From assembly GCA_963849635.1 (NCBI GenBank), contig CAWKIA010000024.1, positions 186,001-250,000 on the forward strand: 64,000 nt of DNA. Reading direction: 5' to 3'. Origin of the DNA: CAVRUD01 sp963849635 (GTDB lineage: Bacteria; Chloroflexota; Chloroflexia; Thermomicrobiales; UBA6265). Position 1 is the stretch's first letter; each line of letters begins with the position of its first letter. Of the stretch, positions 27,125 to 37,071 are shown piece after piece. Both the position numbers and the translations under genes were made by a program. The notes beneath the pieces are model-generated. The model was given only the letters and a program-made list of their open reading frames with translations. It was not told the origin of the DNA and made no database searches.

Positions 27125-27970
27125 ATGGCGATCGACGTATCTCCCGAATCTCGCATCGCCACCCGTGTCGCGCAGGCGTTCGCGGTCTATTCGGGGGTGG
27201 AGGCGGTCGCTTGGGCTGGGTCCTGGACCGCCGGGTTTGGCGGGGATAACTCGGACATCGACCTGTATGTCTACGCGGCCGACGAGGTGCCGGTGGCGGT
27301 GCGGAGGGAGATCGCCGGCCGGTATGCCGCCCCGGATCCGGCACCGGAGATCGACAACCGGTTCTGGGAGACCGGCGATGAATGGCGCGATGCGGCGAGC
27401 AGCTTTTGGGTCGACATCATGTACCGGTCGCCGGCGTGGGTTGAGGACGAGCTGGCGCGTGTGCTTGACCGGCATGAGGCATCGACGGGGTACACGACGG
27501 CGATCTGGCACAACCTGCGGACGTCCCGGATCCTGTTCGACCGCCAGGGGTGGTTGCAGGGGCTTGTGCAACGGGCCAACCAGCCGTATCCGGAGCCGTT
27601 GCGTCAGGCAATTATCGCCAAGAATCTGCCGCTCTTACGGCAGGCTCATTCGTCCTATCTGGCGCAGATCGAAGCGGCGGTGCTTCGGGCCGACGCGGTC
27701 GCGATCAATCACCGGATCGCGGCGTTCCTGGCGAGCGTGTTCGACATTATCTTCGCGATCAATCGCGTGCCTCACCCAGGAGAGAAGCGCCTGTTGGCCC
27801 ACGTCGACGCCAGTTGCCCTGAGCGTCCGCTCGATCTGGCCGATCAGGTCAATGACATTATCGGCCAGGCCGGCAATGAACGGGCGGTGCTCGGACTAAT
27901 CGAGCGGATCTGCACCGAGATGGAGTTGCTCGTCAGGGAGGCGGGCCAGCCAGCCGATGCCGAGCCTTAG
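27125..27970 (+). CDS. DUF4037-like nucleotidyltransferase
   Basis: The 281-residue protein has a nucleotidyltransferase domain in its first 100 residues (WAGSWTAGFGGDNSDIDLYVY, the Gly-Ser and D-x-D metal site). A helical C-terminal domain of the DUF4037 type follows, with many charged helices. By family it should transfer a nucleotide to a small molecule or protein; the target is unknown. ATG at 27125 has GAGGAG upstream. Its stop overlaps that of the convergent Eis-like gene (shared TTAG). The left-edge gene (1-468) has the same motif. Confidence 0.85.
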   Translation: MAIDVSPESRIATRVAQAFAVYSGVEAVAWAGSWTAGFGGDNSDIDLYVYAADEVPVAVRREIAGRYAAPDPAPEIDNRFWETGDEWRDAASSFWVDIMYRSPAWVEDELARVLDRHEASTGYTTAIWHNLRTSRILFDRQGWLQGLVQRANQPYPEPLRQAIIAKNLPLLRQAHSSYLAQIEAAVLRADAVAINHRIAAFLASVFDIIFAINRVPHPGEKRLLAHVDASCPERPLDLADQVNDIIGQAGNERAVLGLIERICTEMELLVREAGQPADAEP

Positions 27971-29283
27971 CCCACGGGCCACGGCGTCGAGACCTGCCGG
28001 GTGAACAGGATGTCGAGGAGGGCGCGAGCTTCGCCGGATGCGACCGAGCAATCGGCGAAGGCGTACTCCAGCTCGGTAACAGAGCGGGATCCCAGAATCA
28101 GTTGCGAGAGCGTGAGACCGGGGAAGGACGCTAGGCCAGAGCTGTCGCGCGTTGGGTCCCAGTGTTCCACCGCCACGATCTTGCCCGCGGCGAACGTGAT
28201 CGCGAGCCCCGATCGGTAGAGGTTGATCCGAAGTGATCCGTCGTATCCAGCTAGAGCAGACTCCGCCAGCTTCCGCTCTAGAGCAGGGGCGACGAGGCGC
28301 AGAAACCGGAGATAGTCCGGAATGCGGACATAGAAGAAGAAATCCCGCCGGCTGGGGACGAACGAACCCGGAAATGCCGCCAGGAGCGGATGGTTCAGTC
28401 CGCCGGTGATTGCGATTCCGGTCAGTGGTCCGCTGGCAGCCACCTGGGATTCGCCGATCGCGCGCAGCCGGCGGAGCAGAGCGATGCCAACGGTTCGCCA
28501 GGAGAACCCCGGAGCGACCTCGCACCACGTCACGGTGACCTCACCGCCTTCGCGCCGGCCGACGTAGGCCAGCGCCCCGGCCACTTGACCGTCCACGGTT
28601 TCCAGGAACTCGACCGAATGGACGTAGTCGCTGCCCGGGTCGCGCGCGAAGATCTCGTAGCGCCAGAGGGCGTCATCCCGCTCGACGTTGATCAGCGAGC
28701 GAGCGGCGACCTGGGCAGCGATGGACTTCAAGGCCGGGAGGTCGTCGGGCGTCACGGGCCGCACGCGGAACGGACCATCCGCGGTGGAGTCGGGCGCGGG
28801 GAACCGGTGGGCTGGCGCGATCAGGCCGCTGACGCCGAGCGCTGGCTCGTACCCGAACTGGCGGTAGTAATTGGGAATTCCGGTGATGACCTGGAGGTTT
28901 TGACCGGCCGCCTCACCCCAAACGTGAAGCGTGCGGAACTGCTCGCGCACCAGACCACGGCGACGATACTCGGGATCGGTGGCGATCAACTCCGGCCGGC
29001 CGGTAGCCACCGAAACTCCGCCATAGCTCCAGGTTTGGGAGATCAGCATCGACGACGAGACGATCTGCTTCGTGACGGAGTCCTCGACGATCAGAACATG
29101 GTCGTGGGCGCCAGTTGGGTGGTCTCCGCGAAGCAGATCGCGGGTCCAGGCGGCGGCGACCGTGTCATATGGCTGCTGGTGCATCCGGCCGCTGAATTCG
29201 GAAAGTTGCTGATTATCGGCCGGGGTGGCGCGACGGAGAACGAGGCCATCGCCGAGATCGCGCGGAACATCGACGGTGGTCAT
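27967..29283 (-). CDS. Eis-like GNAT acetyltransferase with SCP2-type C-terminus
   Basis: The 438-residue protein has the three-part layout of the Eis family. It begins with an N-terminal GNAT domain with the acetyl-CoA loop (VATDPEYRRRGL-like: ATDPEYRRRGLVREQF), then a second degenerate GNAT domain (FRVRPVTPDDLPAL...), and ends with a sterol-carrier-like domain (about 340-438). Eis enzymes acetylate amines on aminoglycosides or peptides and use the C-terminal carboxylate as base. The true substrate here is unknown. It is convergent and overlaps the stop codon of the nucleotidyltransferase. Confidence 0.85.
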   Translation of the reverse strand: MTTVDVPRDLGDGLVLRRATPADNQQLSEFSGRMHQQPYDTVAAAWTRDLLRGDHPTGAHDHVLIVEDSVTKQIVSSSMLISQTWSYGGVSVATGRPELIATDPEYRRRGLVREQFRTLHVWGEAAGQNLQVITGIPNYYRQFGYEPALGVSGLIAPAHRFPAPDSTADGPFRVRPVTPDDLPALKSIAAQVAARSLINVERDDALWRYEIFARDPGSDYVHSVEFLETVDGQVAGALAYVGRREGGEVTVTWCEVAPGFSWRTVGIALLRRLRAIGESQVAASGPLTGIAITGGLNHPLLAAFPGSFVPSRRDFFFYVRIPDYLRFLRLVAPALERKLAESALAGYDGSLRINLYRSGLAITFAAGKIVAVEHWDPTRDSSGLASFPGLTLSQLILGSRSVTELEYAFADCSVASGEARALLDILFTRQVSTPWPVG

Positions 29284-29484
29284 CGAAGGTCATTCTCCTT
29301 CTCATCCGAGGCGCACCGCCTCAATTGCCCCGCCCCGTTACCCTATGAGTGGGCACCGATGAGCCACAGGTCCGCCCCTACAAGACCAACCGGGTGGCAG
29401 ACGCCAGGCGCCCGAGAGGGATGTAAGAACGGGAGGCCCTGGACATCACGCCTGGGGCCGCCCGCGCTATCTGCCTTCCTGCCT

Positions 29485-31356
29485 CTACCGCCCGTCCAGG
29501 AGGTGCTCTTCAAAGAATTCGACGATGTCGGTCATGGATTTGAGTTCGTTCTCGCGCTTGGTGAAGCCGTGGCCTTCGTCCTCGTAGACATCGTAGCGAA
29601 CAGTGACGTTGCGGGCGCGGAGGCGCTCGACGATCTGGTCGCTCTCGCTCTTGACCACGCGCGGGTCCTGGGCGCCCTGGATGACGAACAGGGGGGCGGT
29701 GACCTGATCGACGTAGGTGATAGGAGAGCGCTCCATCAAGAAATCGACTTCGGTCTCCGGGTTGCCGACCCAGGTGTCCATGAACCGGCGCCAGGTGGGC
29801 GGGACGGCCTTGGCAAACGTGACGAGGTTTGCTGGTCCGACGATATCGACCGCCGCCGCCCAGTAGTCGGGCAGGCGGGTGACGCAGGTCAGGGTAGCAA
29901 AGCCGCCGTAAGAGCCGCCGTAGACACCCATACGTTCGGAGTCGACCCAGTCGAGACTCTTGAGGTACTCGGCGCTGGAGCGGAAATCCTCCAGGTCGGT
30001 CTCGCCCCACTTGCGGTGGATCAGGGTCTGGTAGGTCTTGCCGTATCCCGTGCTGCCGCGGATGTTGGGGGCGAGGACGCCGATGCCGACACTTGTCAGG
30101 TATTGGTAGAGACCGGAGTAGGCATAGGTCGGGCGCTCCTGGGCTTCCGGACCGCCGTGGATCGAGAGGACGACCGGAAAGGTACCGCCCTTCTCAATGC
30201 CGATCGGCTTGTAGAGAAACGCCGGGATGTCGTGGCCGTCGAAGCTCCGGTAGGTGACCAACTCAGGCCGAACCAGGTCGGCCTCATCGACGCCGCCCAG
30301 AGCGCCGTCGGTGAGCTGGGTCAGCATCTGGGAGGCCAGGTCGATGACATAGATTTCGGCCGGATGCTGGGGCCGCACCAGGAGCATGCCGATCTTGCTG
30401 CCGTCGGGAGAGATCGTCATCGTGCCGATGACGCCTTCCGGCAGTTCTGGCAGGGGAAGGAGGTTTCCGGTCGTGAGATCGCGGACGTGAAGGCGGGAGT
30501 AGCCGCCCTCGTTGACGATCCAGGCGAGGTAGCGGCCATCGCTGGAGAGATCGAATCCTTCGATATTCCAGTCCGGCGTCTCAATCCAACGCAAGTCGCC
30601 GGTCTCGACGTCAATGAAGCCTAGTCCGAGAAACTCGCGGCCGAGGTCTGTGCCAACGTAGAAACCGGAGCCGTCCAGGGCCCAGGGTCCGGGGTAGCGC
30701 TGAACGGCATCCTCGTTCTGGAGGAACTCGCGCTTCTCGCCAGAAACGAGGTCGACCAGGATCAGGTCCTGGTCCGTATTGGACCGGGCCTTGATCGCAG
30801 TGAGCTGCGTCCCGCCTGGTGCCCATTCGATCGGTTGGTAGTAGCCGTCACCAAAGAGCGGCCGGCCGGTCTCCGATCCCTGGACATCGCGGAGGATGAC
30901 GTCACTGTCGGCCGGATTTCGGTCGTTGCCGCTGTAGGCGATCGTGCGGCCGTCCGGTGACCAGGCATGGTCACCGAGGTGATGCTGGACCTGGGGCTTG
31001 GCGGTCAACGGCTGCGGACGGCCGCCGTTGGCCGGAATCAGGTAGAGCTGAGTGAACTCGTCACCGTGGTGATCGGCGGTGAACAGGATCTGCTTCCCGT
31101 CCGGTGACCAGGCGATCTCACGCACGGCATTTTCCGTGAAGATCGTCATTTGCTTGGGATAGCCGCCGGCTGATGGTTGTTTCCACAAATTGAACTGACC
31201 CGATGTGTTGGTGGAATAGGCGATCTCGGAGCCATCGGGCGAGAAGGACAGCGCCGGCTGATAGCGGCGAATTGCGGTGAACTGGGCGAAGGTGTACTTC
31301 CCGCGGACCGGCCTGGAGGCCGATTCAGTGAGATCGATGGTCGCGAGATCGGACAT
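29485..31356 (-). CDS. S9-family prolyl oligopeptidase-type peptidase
   Basis: The 623-residue protein combines an N-terminal beta-propeller (repeats of WSPDGK/SPDGS type, about residues 40-350) and a C-terminal alpha/beta-hydrolase peptidase domain. The catalytic Ser is in YGGSYGGFA, with the acid near GAQDPRV and the His in DEGHGF. Members cleave short peptides or acyl-amino acids, and the propeller limits substrate size. No signal peptide is seen, so it is cytoplasmic. ATG at 31356 has GGGAG upstream; the frame upstream of it looks non-coding. Confidence 0.92.
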   Translation of the reverse strand: MSDLATIDLTESASRPVRGKYTFAQFTAIRRYQPALSFSPDGSEIAYSTNTSGQFNLWKQPSAGGYPKQMTIFTENAVREIAWSPDGKQILFTADHHGDEFTQLYLIPANGGRPQPLTAKPQVQHHLGDHAWSPDGRTIAYSGNDRNPADSDVILRDVQGSETGRPLFGDGYYQPIEWAPGGTQLTAIKARSNTDQDLILVDLVSGEKREFLQNEDAVQRYPGPWALDGSGFYVGTDLGREFLGLGFIDVETGDLRWIETPDWNIEGFDLSSDGRYLAWIVNEGGYSRLHVRDLTTGNLLPLPELPEGVIGTMTISPDGSKIGMLLVRPQHPAEIYVIDLASQMLTQLTDGALGGVDEADLVRPELVTYRSFDGHDIPAFLYKPIGIEKGGTFPVVLSIHGGPEAQERPTYAYSGLYQYLTSVGIGVLAPNIRGSTGYGKTYQTLIHRKWGETDLEDFRSSAEYLKSLDWVDSERMGVYGGSYGGFATLTCVTRLPDYWAAAVDIVGPANLVTFAKAVPPTWRRFMDTWVGNPETEVDFLMERSPITYVDQVTAPLFVIQGAQDPRVVKSESDQIVERLRARNVTVRYDVYEDEGHGFTKRENELKSMTDIVEFFEEHLLDGR

Positions 31357-31832
31357 TGGCGGATGCTCCCAGGAGTCAGGGTGTCTATATGTGGCCGTGC
31401 TCCAGTGCACGGTTCACCGGGCCGGCAGTCGCCGGCCATGTCGCCAATGGTGCCACCGAGCGAACTCCTGTCGCTTCGTACGATGTGCGTATTTGGCCAG
31501 GATGGGTATACGTAGTTCTGAGGCGGCGCCAGGAATCGGTCGTTGAGGCCCGCGCGGCGACAATCAGTTGCTAACACCATGACGCGGAAATCGCCCACAC
31601 TGACGGCAATGAGATTGCGGTAGCCAGAGTCGACACGCGTAGCACGTGGCTGAAGACCGTCGTGCTTTAATGAGTGTTGCTTTTCCCGCCGAAACGGCGG
31701 GGCGTTTGGGCCCCAATGGCCGGTCTTCCGTCCTCCGCCCGCGCACGATCGAAAACATCGGAACCCAGCGTCGCTCAGACCCACTGATTCCCGTGAGATC
31801 CGGCGACGCTCGTCCGACCAGGAGGTCCCACT
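31357..31832. other. Divergent intergenic region upstream of the tkt block
   Basis: These 476 bases between the S9 peptidase and transketolase contain no convincing gene; open frames here lack codon bias and family signal. A small hairpin CCCGCCG-AAA-CGGCGGG lies at about 31686-31702. The region should hold the promoters of both flanking units. Confidence 0.55.
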
Positions 31833-33962
31833 TTGGTAGCCGCCGCCAGCCCTTCCGTCGACACATTGGCGATCAATACGATTCGCGGCCTGGCAATCGA
31901 TGCCGTGCAGGCGGCGAATTCCGGCCATCCAGGCCTGCCGCTCGGAGCGGCCCCGATGGCCTACGTGCTCTGGACCGAGTTTCTGAAGCACAACCCGCGC
32001 GATCCCCACTGGCCCGACCGGGACCGTTTCGTCCTCTCCGCCGGGCACGGTTCGGCCCTGCTCTACGCCCTGCTCCACCTCACCGGCTATGACGTCAGCC
32101 TCGACGACCTGCGCAACTTCCGCCAGCTTGGCTCGAACACCCCGGGTCACCCGGAGCGGGGCGATACGGCCGGGGTCGAGGTAACGACCGGTCCGCTCGG
32201 TCAGGGCTTTGCGAACGGCGTCGGCCTGGCGATGGCGGAAGCGTTCCTGGCTGAGACCTACAACCGGCCCGGCCACGAGATCGTCAACCATTACACCTAC
32301 GGGATCGTCTCCGACGGCGACCTGATGGAAGGCGTCGCCGCCGAAGCCGCATCATTTGCGGGCACCTTGAAACTCGGCAAGCTGATCTATCTCTACGACC
32401 AGAACCACATCACCCTGGCTGGCACGACCGACCTGACCTTCAATGAAGACGTCGCCCTCCGCTTCCAGGCTTACGGTTGGCACACTGTCAGCATCGACGG
32501 GATGGACCCGGACGCCGTCCGCGCCGCCCTCGACGAGGCGCGGACGGACACCGAACGGCCGTCGCTCATCCTGGCCCGGACGATCATCGGTTTCGGCTCG
32601 CCGGGGAAGGCCAACACGTTCGGGGCGCACGGGTCGCCGCTGGGTCCGGACGAGGTTAAGAAGACCAAGGAGAACCTCGGTCTGCCGCCGGACGAGGCGT
32701 TCTACGAGCCGGCGGAGGCGTTGAACGTCTTCCATGAGGCGCTCGATCGGGGAGCGGAGGCGCAGGCCGCCTGGAGGATGCGATTCGAGGCGTATGCCGA
32801 AGGCCATCCTGACCTCGCGGCCCAGTTCACCCAGGCCCTCGCCGGGGAGTTGCCGGCCGGTTGGGACAGCGACCTGCCCGTGTACAAGGTGGGGGACAAG
32901 GCGGTCGCTACCCGTAAGGCCTCCGGCGACACGATCGCCAAGTTCGCCCCCAAGATCCCGACCTTCATCGGCGGCTCCGCCGACCTCAACCCATCGACCA
33001 ACACCGCCACCAAGGGACTGGGCGACTTCTCGGCTCCCAGCGACGGCACCGGACAGCAGGGCCTATTGGGCGGACCGATCGGCTACGGCGGCCGCAACGT
33101 CCACTGGGGCGTGCGCGAGCACGCGATGGGCAGCGCGGTAAACGGCATGGCCGCCCATGGGGGAGTGCTGCCGTTCGGTTCGACCTTCCTGGTCTTCTCC
33201 GACTACATGCGGCCCGCCGTCCGGCTCTCGGCGCTCTCTCACCTGAAGAGCCTGTGGGTCTACACCCACGACAGCATCGCGGTCGGCGAGGATGGGCCGA
33301 CGCATGAGCCGGTCGAGCACACGATGTCGCTGAGGGCGATCCCGGGCCTCACCGTCCTGCGCCCCGGCGACCCGAACGAGACGGTCGAAGCCTGGAAGGC
33401 GGCTCTGGCCCAGAGCGGTCCCAGCGCCCTGATCCTCTCTCGTCAGGACCTGAATATCTTGGACCGCTCCGGCGCGAAGGGCGATGTCAGCAAGGGCGGC
33501 TACATCCTCTCTGACACCTCCGGCGATCCGGATGTCGTGCTGATCGGCACCGGCTCAGAATTGGAGCTGTGCGTGTTGGCCCAGGGAATGCTGGCCGAAC
33601 TTAGCGTCCAGGCCCGGGTGGTGAGCCTGCCGTGCTGGGAGCTGTTCGAGCGTCAGGGACGCGACTACAAGGCATCTGTCCTCGGGAAGCCGGGAACGCC
33701 GCGAGTGTCGGTCGAAGCAGGCATCACCCTCGGGTGGCAACGCTACACCGGCGATAACGGCGCGCAAGTTGGCATCGACCGCTACGGTGCGTCCGGAAAG
33801 GGTGCCGCGGTCCTGGCCCACTTCGGCTTTACGAAGGAGCGCGTGACCGCGACCGCCCTTCGCCTGCTTGGTAAGAACGATCTCGCTGATCAGATCGAGC
33901 CGAAGCGGGAGGGCGGCGATACGGCCGGCGAGCAGGCAGAGGGTGGCGAAGGGCATTCGTAG
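31833..33962 (+). CDS. tkt: Transketolase
   Basis: The 709-residue thiamine-diphosphate enzyme moves two-carbon ketol units between sugar phosphates. The TPP-binding motif GDGDLMEGV... appears as [13 protein letters not shown] ending with YDQNHI. The substrate and cofactor histidines are in GHPGLPLG and [11 protein letters not shown]. The pyrimidine-binding domain has [14 protein letters not shown] and [11 protein letters not shown]. Length is slightly above the usual 660-670 because of a Gly/Glu-rich tail after residue 690. TTG at 31833 has AGGAGG upstream. It is the first gene of the pentose-phosphate block. Confidence 0.96.
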   Translation: MVAAASPSVDTLAINTIRGLAIDAVQAANSGHPGLPLGAAPMAYVLWTEFLKHNPRDPHWPDRDRFVLSAGHGSALLYALLHLTGYDVSLDDLRNFRQLGSNTPGHPERGDTAGVEVTTGPLGQGFANGVGLAMAEAFLAETYNRPGHEIVNHYTYGIVSDGDLMEGVAAEAASFAGTLKLGKLIYLYDQNHITLAGTTDLTFNEDVALRFQAYGWHTVSIDGMDPDAVRAALDEARTDTERPSLILARTIIGFGSPGKANTFGAHGSPLGPDEVKKTKENLGLPPDEAFYEPAEALNVFHEALDRGAEAQAAWRMRFEAYAEGHPDLAAQFTQALAGELPAGWDSDLPVYKVGDKAVATRKASGDTIAKFAPKIPTFIGGSADLNPSTNTATKGLGDFSAPSDGTGQQGLLGGPIGYGGRNVHWGVREHAMGSAVNGMAAHGGVLPFGSTFLVFSDYMRPAVRLSALSHLKSLWVYTHDSIAVGEDGPTHEPVEHTMSLRAIPGLTVLRPGDPNETVEAWKAALAQSGPSALILSRQDLNILDRSGAKGDVSKGGYILSDTSGDPDVVLIGTGSELELCVLAQGMLAELSVQARVVSLPCWELFERQGRDYKASVLGKPGTPRVSVEAGITLGWQRYTGDNGAQVGIDRYGASGKGAAVLAHFGFTKERVTATALRLLGKNDLADQIEPKREGGDTAGEQAEGGEGHS

Positions 33963-33996
33963 ATGAGGATGTGTGGTGCCGTCTTGGCGTCACCAA

Positions 33997-34118
33997 GTAG
34001 GGGCAGACCAATGTGTCTGCCCTCCTCGCCCGCCAACCCGGTTCGTGATCTGCAACCGGGTTTCGAAATCGGATCGCCGCGTTGATGAGGCCGGGCAGAC
34101 ACATCGGTCTGCCCCTAC
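33997..34118. repeat. Nested palindromic intergenic element
   Basis: Arms 33997-34022 and 34093-34118 (26 bases each, GTAGGGGCAGACC outermost) are reverse complements with one mismatch. Each arm is also a small hairpin on its own (GGGCAGAC...GTCTGCCC). It lies between tkt and tal, so it may affect readthrough from tkt. Related CCCCTACAAG ends are near 24794, 29373 and 41720. Confidence 0.8.
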
Positions 34119-34187
34119 AAGTTGGAACTGATGCGGCTCAATCGAACTCGATGGTCGTTCGCACCAGAGTCGTAAAGGAGCCCGGTA

Positions 34188-35326
34188 ATGGCAGAGAACA
34201 ACGTCAAAGCATTGGTCAATGAGGGGCAGAGCGTCTGGCTCGACGACATCAGCCGGCAATTGCTGCAGAGCGGTGCGTTTGCCCGGCAGATCGAGGAGAC
34301 TGGGATTCGAGGGGTGACCTCCAATCCGACGATCTTTGAGAAGGCGATCGCGGCGGGGACGGCCTACGACGACCAGGTGGCCGATCTCATCCGGGCGAAT
34401 AAGAGCGCCGGGGAGATCTTCGAGGCGGTCGCGGTCGATGACATTCGCGACGCCTGCGATCTCCTCCGACCGCTGTACGACGCCACCAACGGGGGAGACG
34501 GCTTCGCCTCGATCGAGGTGTCGCCAGCGTTCGCCCGCGACCCGGAGAGCACGCTCACCGACGCCCGTCGCCTCTGGCAGAAGATCGACCGGCCCAACCT
34601 GATGGTCAAGATTCCCGGCACCGCCGAGGGGGTCTCCGCCATCAAGACTGCCTTGACTGAGGGGATCAGCATCAACGTGACGCTGCTCTTCTCGCTTGAG
34701 AACTACGAGCGGGTCGCGTTGGCCTACGTCGAAGCGCTCGAGGATCGCCTGGGTCAGGGCAAGCCGATCGACCATGTCGCTTCGGTGGCGTCGTTCTTCG
34801 TCAGCCGGGTGGACACAATCGTCGATAAGGCGATCGACGACAAGATCGCGGCCGGTGGCCCCAACGCCGAGCTGAGTGCCCTGAAGGGCAAGATCGCGGT
34901 CGCGAACGCCAAGTTGGCCTACGCCGCCTTCCAGCGGATCTTTGGGGGCGAGCGCTTTGCCCGCCTGCGCGTCGCCGGGGCAAAAGTGCAACGACCCCTG
35001 TGGGCGAGCACCGGTACCAAGAATCCTGCCTACCCAGACACGCTCTACGTCGATTCCCTGATCGGGCCCGACACGGTCAACACCGCTCCGGCGCAAGACG
35101 ATCGAGGCATTCCTCGATCACGGCACGGTCGCGCGCACGGTCGATCAGAACCTTGACGAGGCCCGATCTCAGTTTGCCGCGTTAGAAGCGGGCGGCATCG
35201 ACCTCGACGCCCTGACCCGCGAACTGGAAACTCCAGGGGATCGACTCGTTCCAGAAGTCCTTCGATGCCCTGCTCGCCGGGGTGGAGAGCAAGCGCCAGG
35301 AACTCGCGGCCGTGGTCGCCGACTAG
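34188..35326 (+). CDS. tal: Transaldolase, two single-base indels near its C-terminus
   Basis: The protein has the transaldolase signatures VTSNPTIFEKAI and the Schiff-base Lys in LMVKIPGTAEG. It transfers dihydroxyacetone units between sugar phosphates. The first 302 residues are in one frame. One extra base at about 35094 and one at about 35230 break the tail, whose pieces (KTIEAFLDHGTVARTVDQ, then LQGIDSFQKSFDALL) match the normal end of the type with about 380 residues. TAG at 35324 ends it 13 bases before gnd. Since the enzyme is central and all segments are conserved, sequence error is likely. Confidence 0.88.
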
Positions 35327-35339
35327 AGGGGAGTCACGC

Positions 35340-36977
35340 ATGAGCGAGTCCAATTCGGCTGATCGGTTTATCGGCGTCGTCGGCCTGGCGGTGATGGGGG
35401 CCAATCTGGCCCGGAATATCGACCGCAATGGGTTTGCGGTCGCGGCTTACAACCGCACGGCCGCGCGCACGGATGAATTCCTCGCCAACGAGGCTGCTGG
35501 GAGCGGGATCGTCGGGTATCACGACATTCCCAGCTTTGTCGCTTCTCTGAAGCGACCCCGGCGGGTCTTGTTGATGGTCAAAGCCGGAGCGGCGGTCGAT
35601 GCGGTGATCGAGGAGCTGGTCCCCTACCTGGAGCCGGGCGACGTCATCATCGACGGCGGAAACTCCTACTTTCCCGATACGGAGCGGCGCTCCCGCGAGC
35701 TAACCGAACTCGGCTTCAACTTCGTCGGCATGGGCGTTTCCGGTGGCGAGGAAGGCGCCCTCTGGGGGCCGAGCCTGATGCCGGGCGGGTCGAACGACGC
35801 CTACACGGCGCTGGAGCCGATGCTGGTCAAGATCGCAGCCCAGACCGACTCCGGGCCATGCGTGACCCACTGCGGCCCGGGTGGAGCCGGCCATTACGTC
35901 AAGATGGTCCACAACGGCATCGAGTATGGCGATATGCAGCTCATCGCCGAGACTTACGACGTCATGCGCCGGGCGCTGGGGATGGACGCCCTGGAGATCG
36001 CCGAGGTCTTCAAGCGCTGGAACGAGGGCAAGCTCTCCTCGTTCCTGATCGAGATCACCGGCCAGGTCCTCAGCTTCGTCGATGTCGACACCGGCCAGCC
36101 GCTCGTAGACGTGATCGCGGATGAGGCCGAGCAAAAGGGCACCGGGCGCTGGACCAGTCAGAACTCGCTGGAGTTAGGCACGCCGATCCCAACGATCGAC
36201 GCGGCCGTGATGGCCCGCTCGATGTCGGCCCGCCGCCAGGAGCGCTACACGGCCAGCAAGATCCTCACCGGACCGGAATCGTCCGGGAGCAACGGGGCGG
36301 CGCAGGGACAGGCCCTCGACAAGGACACCCTGATCGGCCATCTCGAAGATGCGCTCTACTTTGCCAAGGTCTCGTCCTACGCTCAGGGCATGGCCCTGCT
36401 CAAGGCGGCGTCCCAGGCCTACAACTACAACCTGAACCTCTCCGAGACGGCGCGCATCTGGAAGGGCGGCTGCATCATCCGGGCCAAGCTGCTCGATCCG
36501 ATCCGGGAGGCGTTCAGCGCCGATCCGGAGCTCGATAACCTGCTCATCGCCCCCTACTTCGCCGAGACGGTCAACGCCTCGCAGGGATCGGCTCGGGTCG
36601 TCAATCAGGTGGCCAGGGCGCACGGCATCCCCTGTCCCGCCCTGAGTGCGTCGCTCGATTATGTCGATACGTACCGGCAGGAGCGCCTGCCTGCTAACCT
36701 GATCCAGGGGCAGCGCGACTTCTTCGGCGCCCACACCTACAAACGGCTGGACAAGCCGGGCACCTTCCACACGATCTGGACCCCGGAAGGCACGCCGGAG
36801 ACGGTCGCCTCCGACCCATCCAAGCGCCAGGCCTGGGCCGGTGGTCAGGGCGAAGGCGACAAGGCGCCGCAGGCGGGAGAACTGCCGCCCGGAACCGACC
36901 AGAACGCGGCCGTCGTGCCGGAGAACCGCGAGCTGCAGCCAGACCCCGAGGAGGCCGGCACGAAAGCATCCCGGTGA
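35340..36977 (+). CDS. gnd: 6-phosphogluconate dehydrogenase (decarboxylating) with C-terminal tail
   Basis: This enzyme oxidises 6-phosphogluconate to ribulose-5-phosphate, making NADPH. Landmarks are the N-terminal GLAVMGANLARN nucleotide site, IIDGGNSYF, the GMGVSGGEEGA catalytic region and KMVHNGIEYGDMQ with the catalytic Lys. The C-terminal domain has YFAETVNASQGSARVVNQ and ends in HTYKRLDKPGTFHT near residue 483. About 60 further residues, rich in Glu, Gly, Pro and Ala, follow and are not part of the usual enzyme. The start ATG is in line with GGGGAG, 13 bases after tal. Confidence 0.95.
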   Translation: MSESNSADRFIGVVGLAVMGANLARNIDRNGFAVAAYNRTAARTDEFLANEAAGSGIVGYHDIPSFVASLKRPRRVLLMVKAGAAVDAVIEELVPYLEPGDVIIDGGNSYFPDTERRSRELTELGFNFVGMGVSGGEEGALWGPSLMPGGSNDAYTALEPMLVKIAAQTDSGPCVTHCGPGGAGHYVKMVHNGIEYGDMQLIAETYDVMRRALGMDALEIAEVFKRWNEGKLSSFLIEITGQVLSFVDVDTGQPLVDVIADEAEQKGTGRWTSQNSLELGTPIPTIDAAVMARSMSARRQERYTASKILTGPESSGSNGAAQGQALDKDTLIGHLEDALYFAKVSSYAQGMALLKAASQAYNYNLNLSETARIWKGGCIIRAKLLDPIREAFSADPELDNLLIAPYFAETVNASQGSARVVNQVARAHGIPCPALSASLDYVDTYRQERLPANLIQGQRDFFGAHTYKRLDKPGTFHTIWTPEGTPETVASDPSKRQAWAGGQGEGDKAPQAGELPPGTDQNAAVVPENRELQPDPEEAGTKASR

Positions 36978-37071
36978 TTCAAACCGGTCTCGTTCCCGGC
37001 GGTGTGGTGGCGGGACGTGGCTCGGTCCTTCTGACCTTTTGGCTGCTCGAACACCTCGGATAGGGACCGCA

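Noticed and set aside
28390..30624. A 740-codon plus-strand open frame opposite the Eis-like and S9 peptidase genes
   Set aside because: It crosses two well-supported genes and their spacer and contains no recognisable domain.
31177..31546. Short open frames upstream of transketolase
   Set aside because: They overlap the start of the S9 peptidase gene on the other strand and have no ribosome site or domain.
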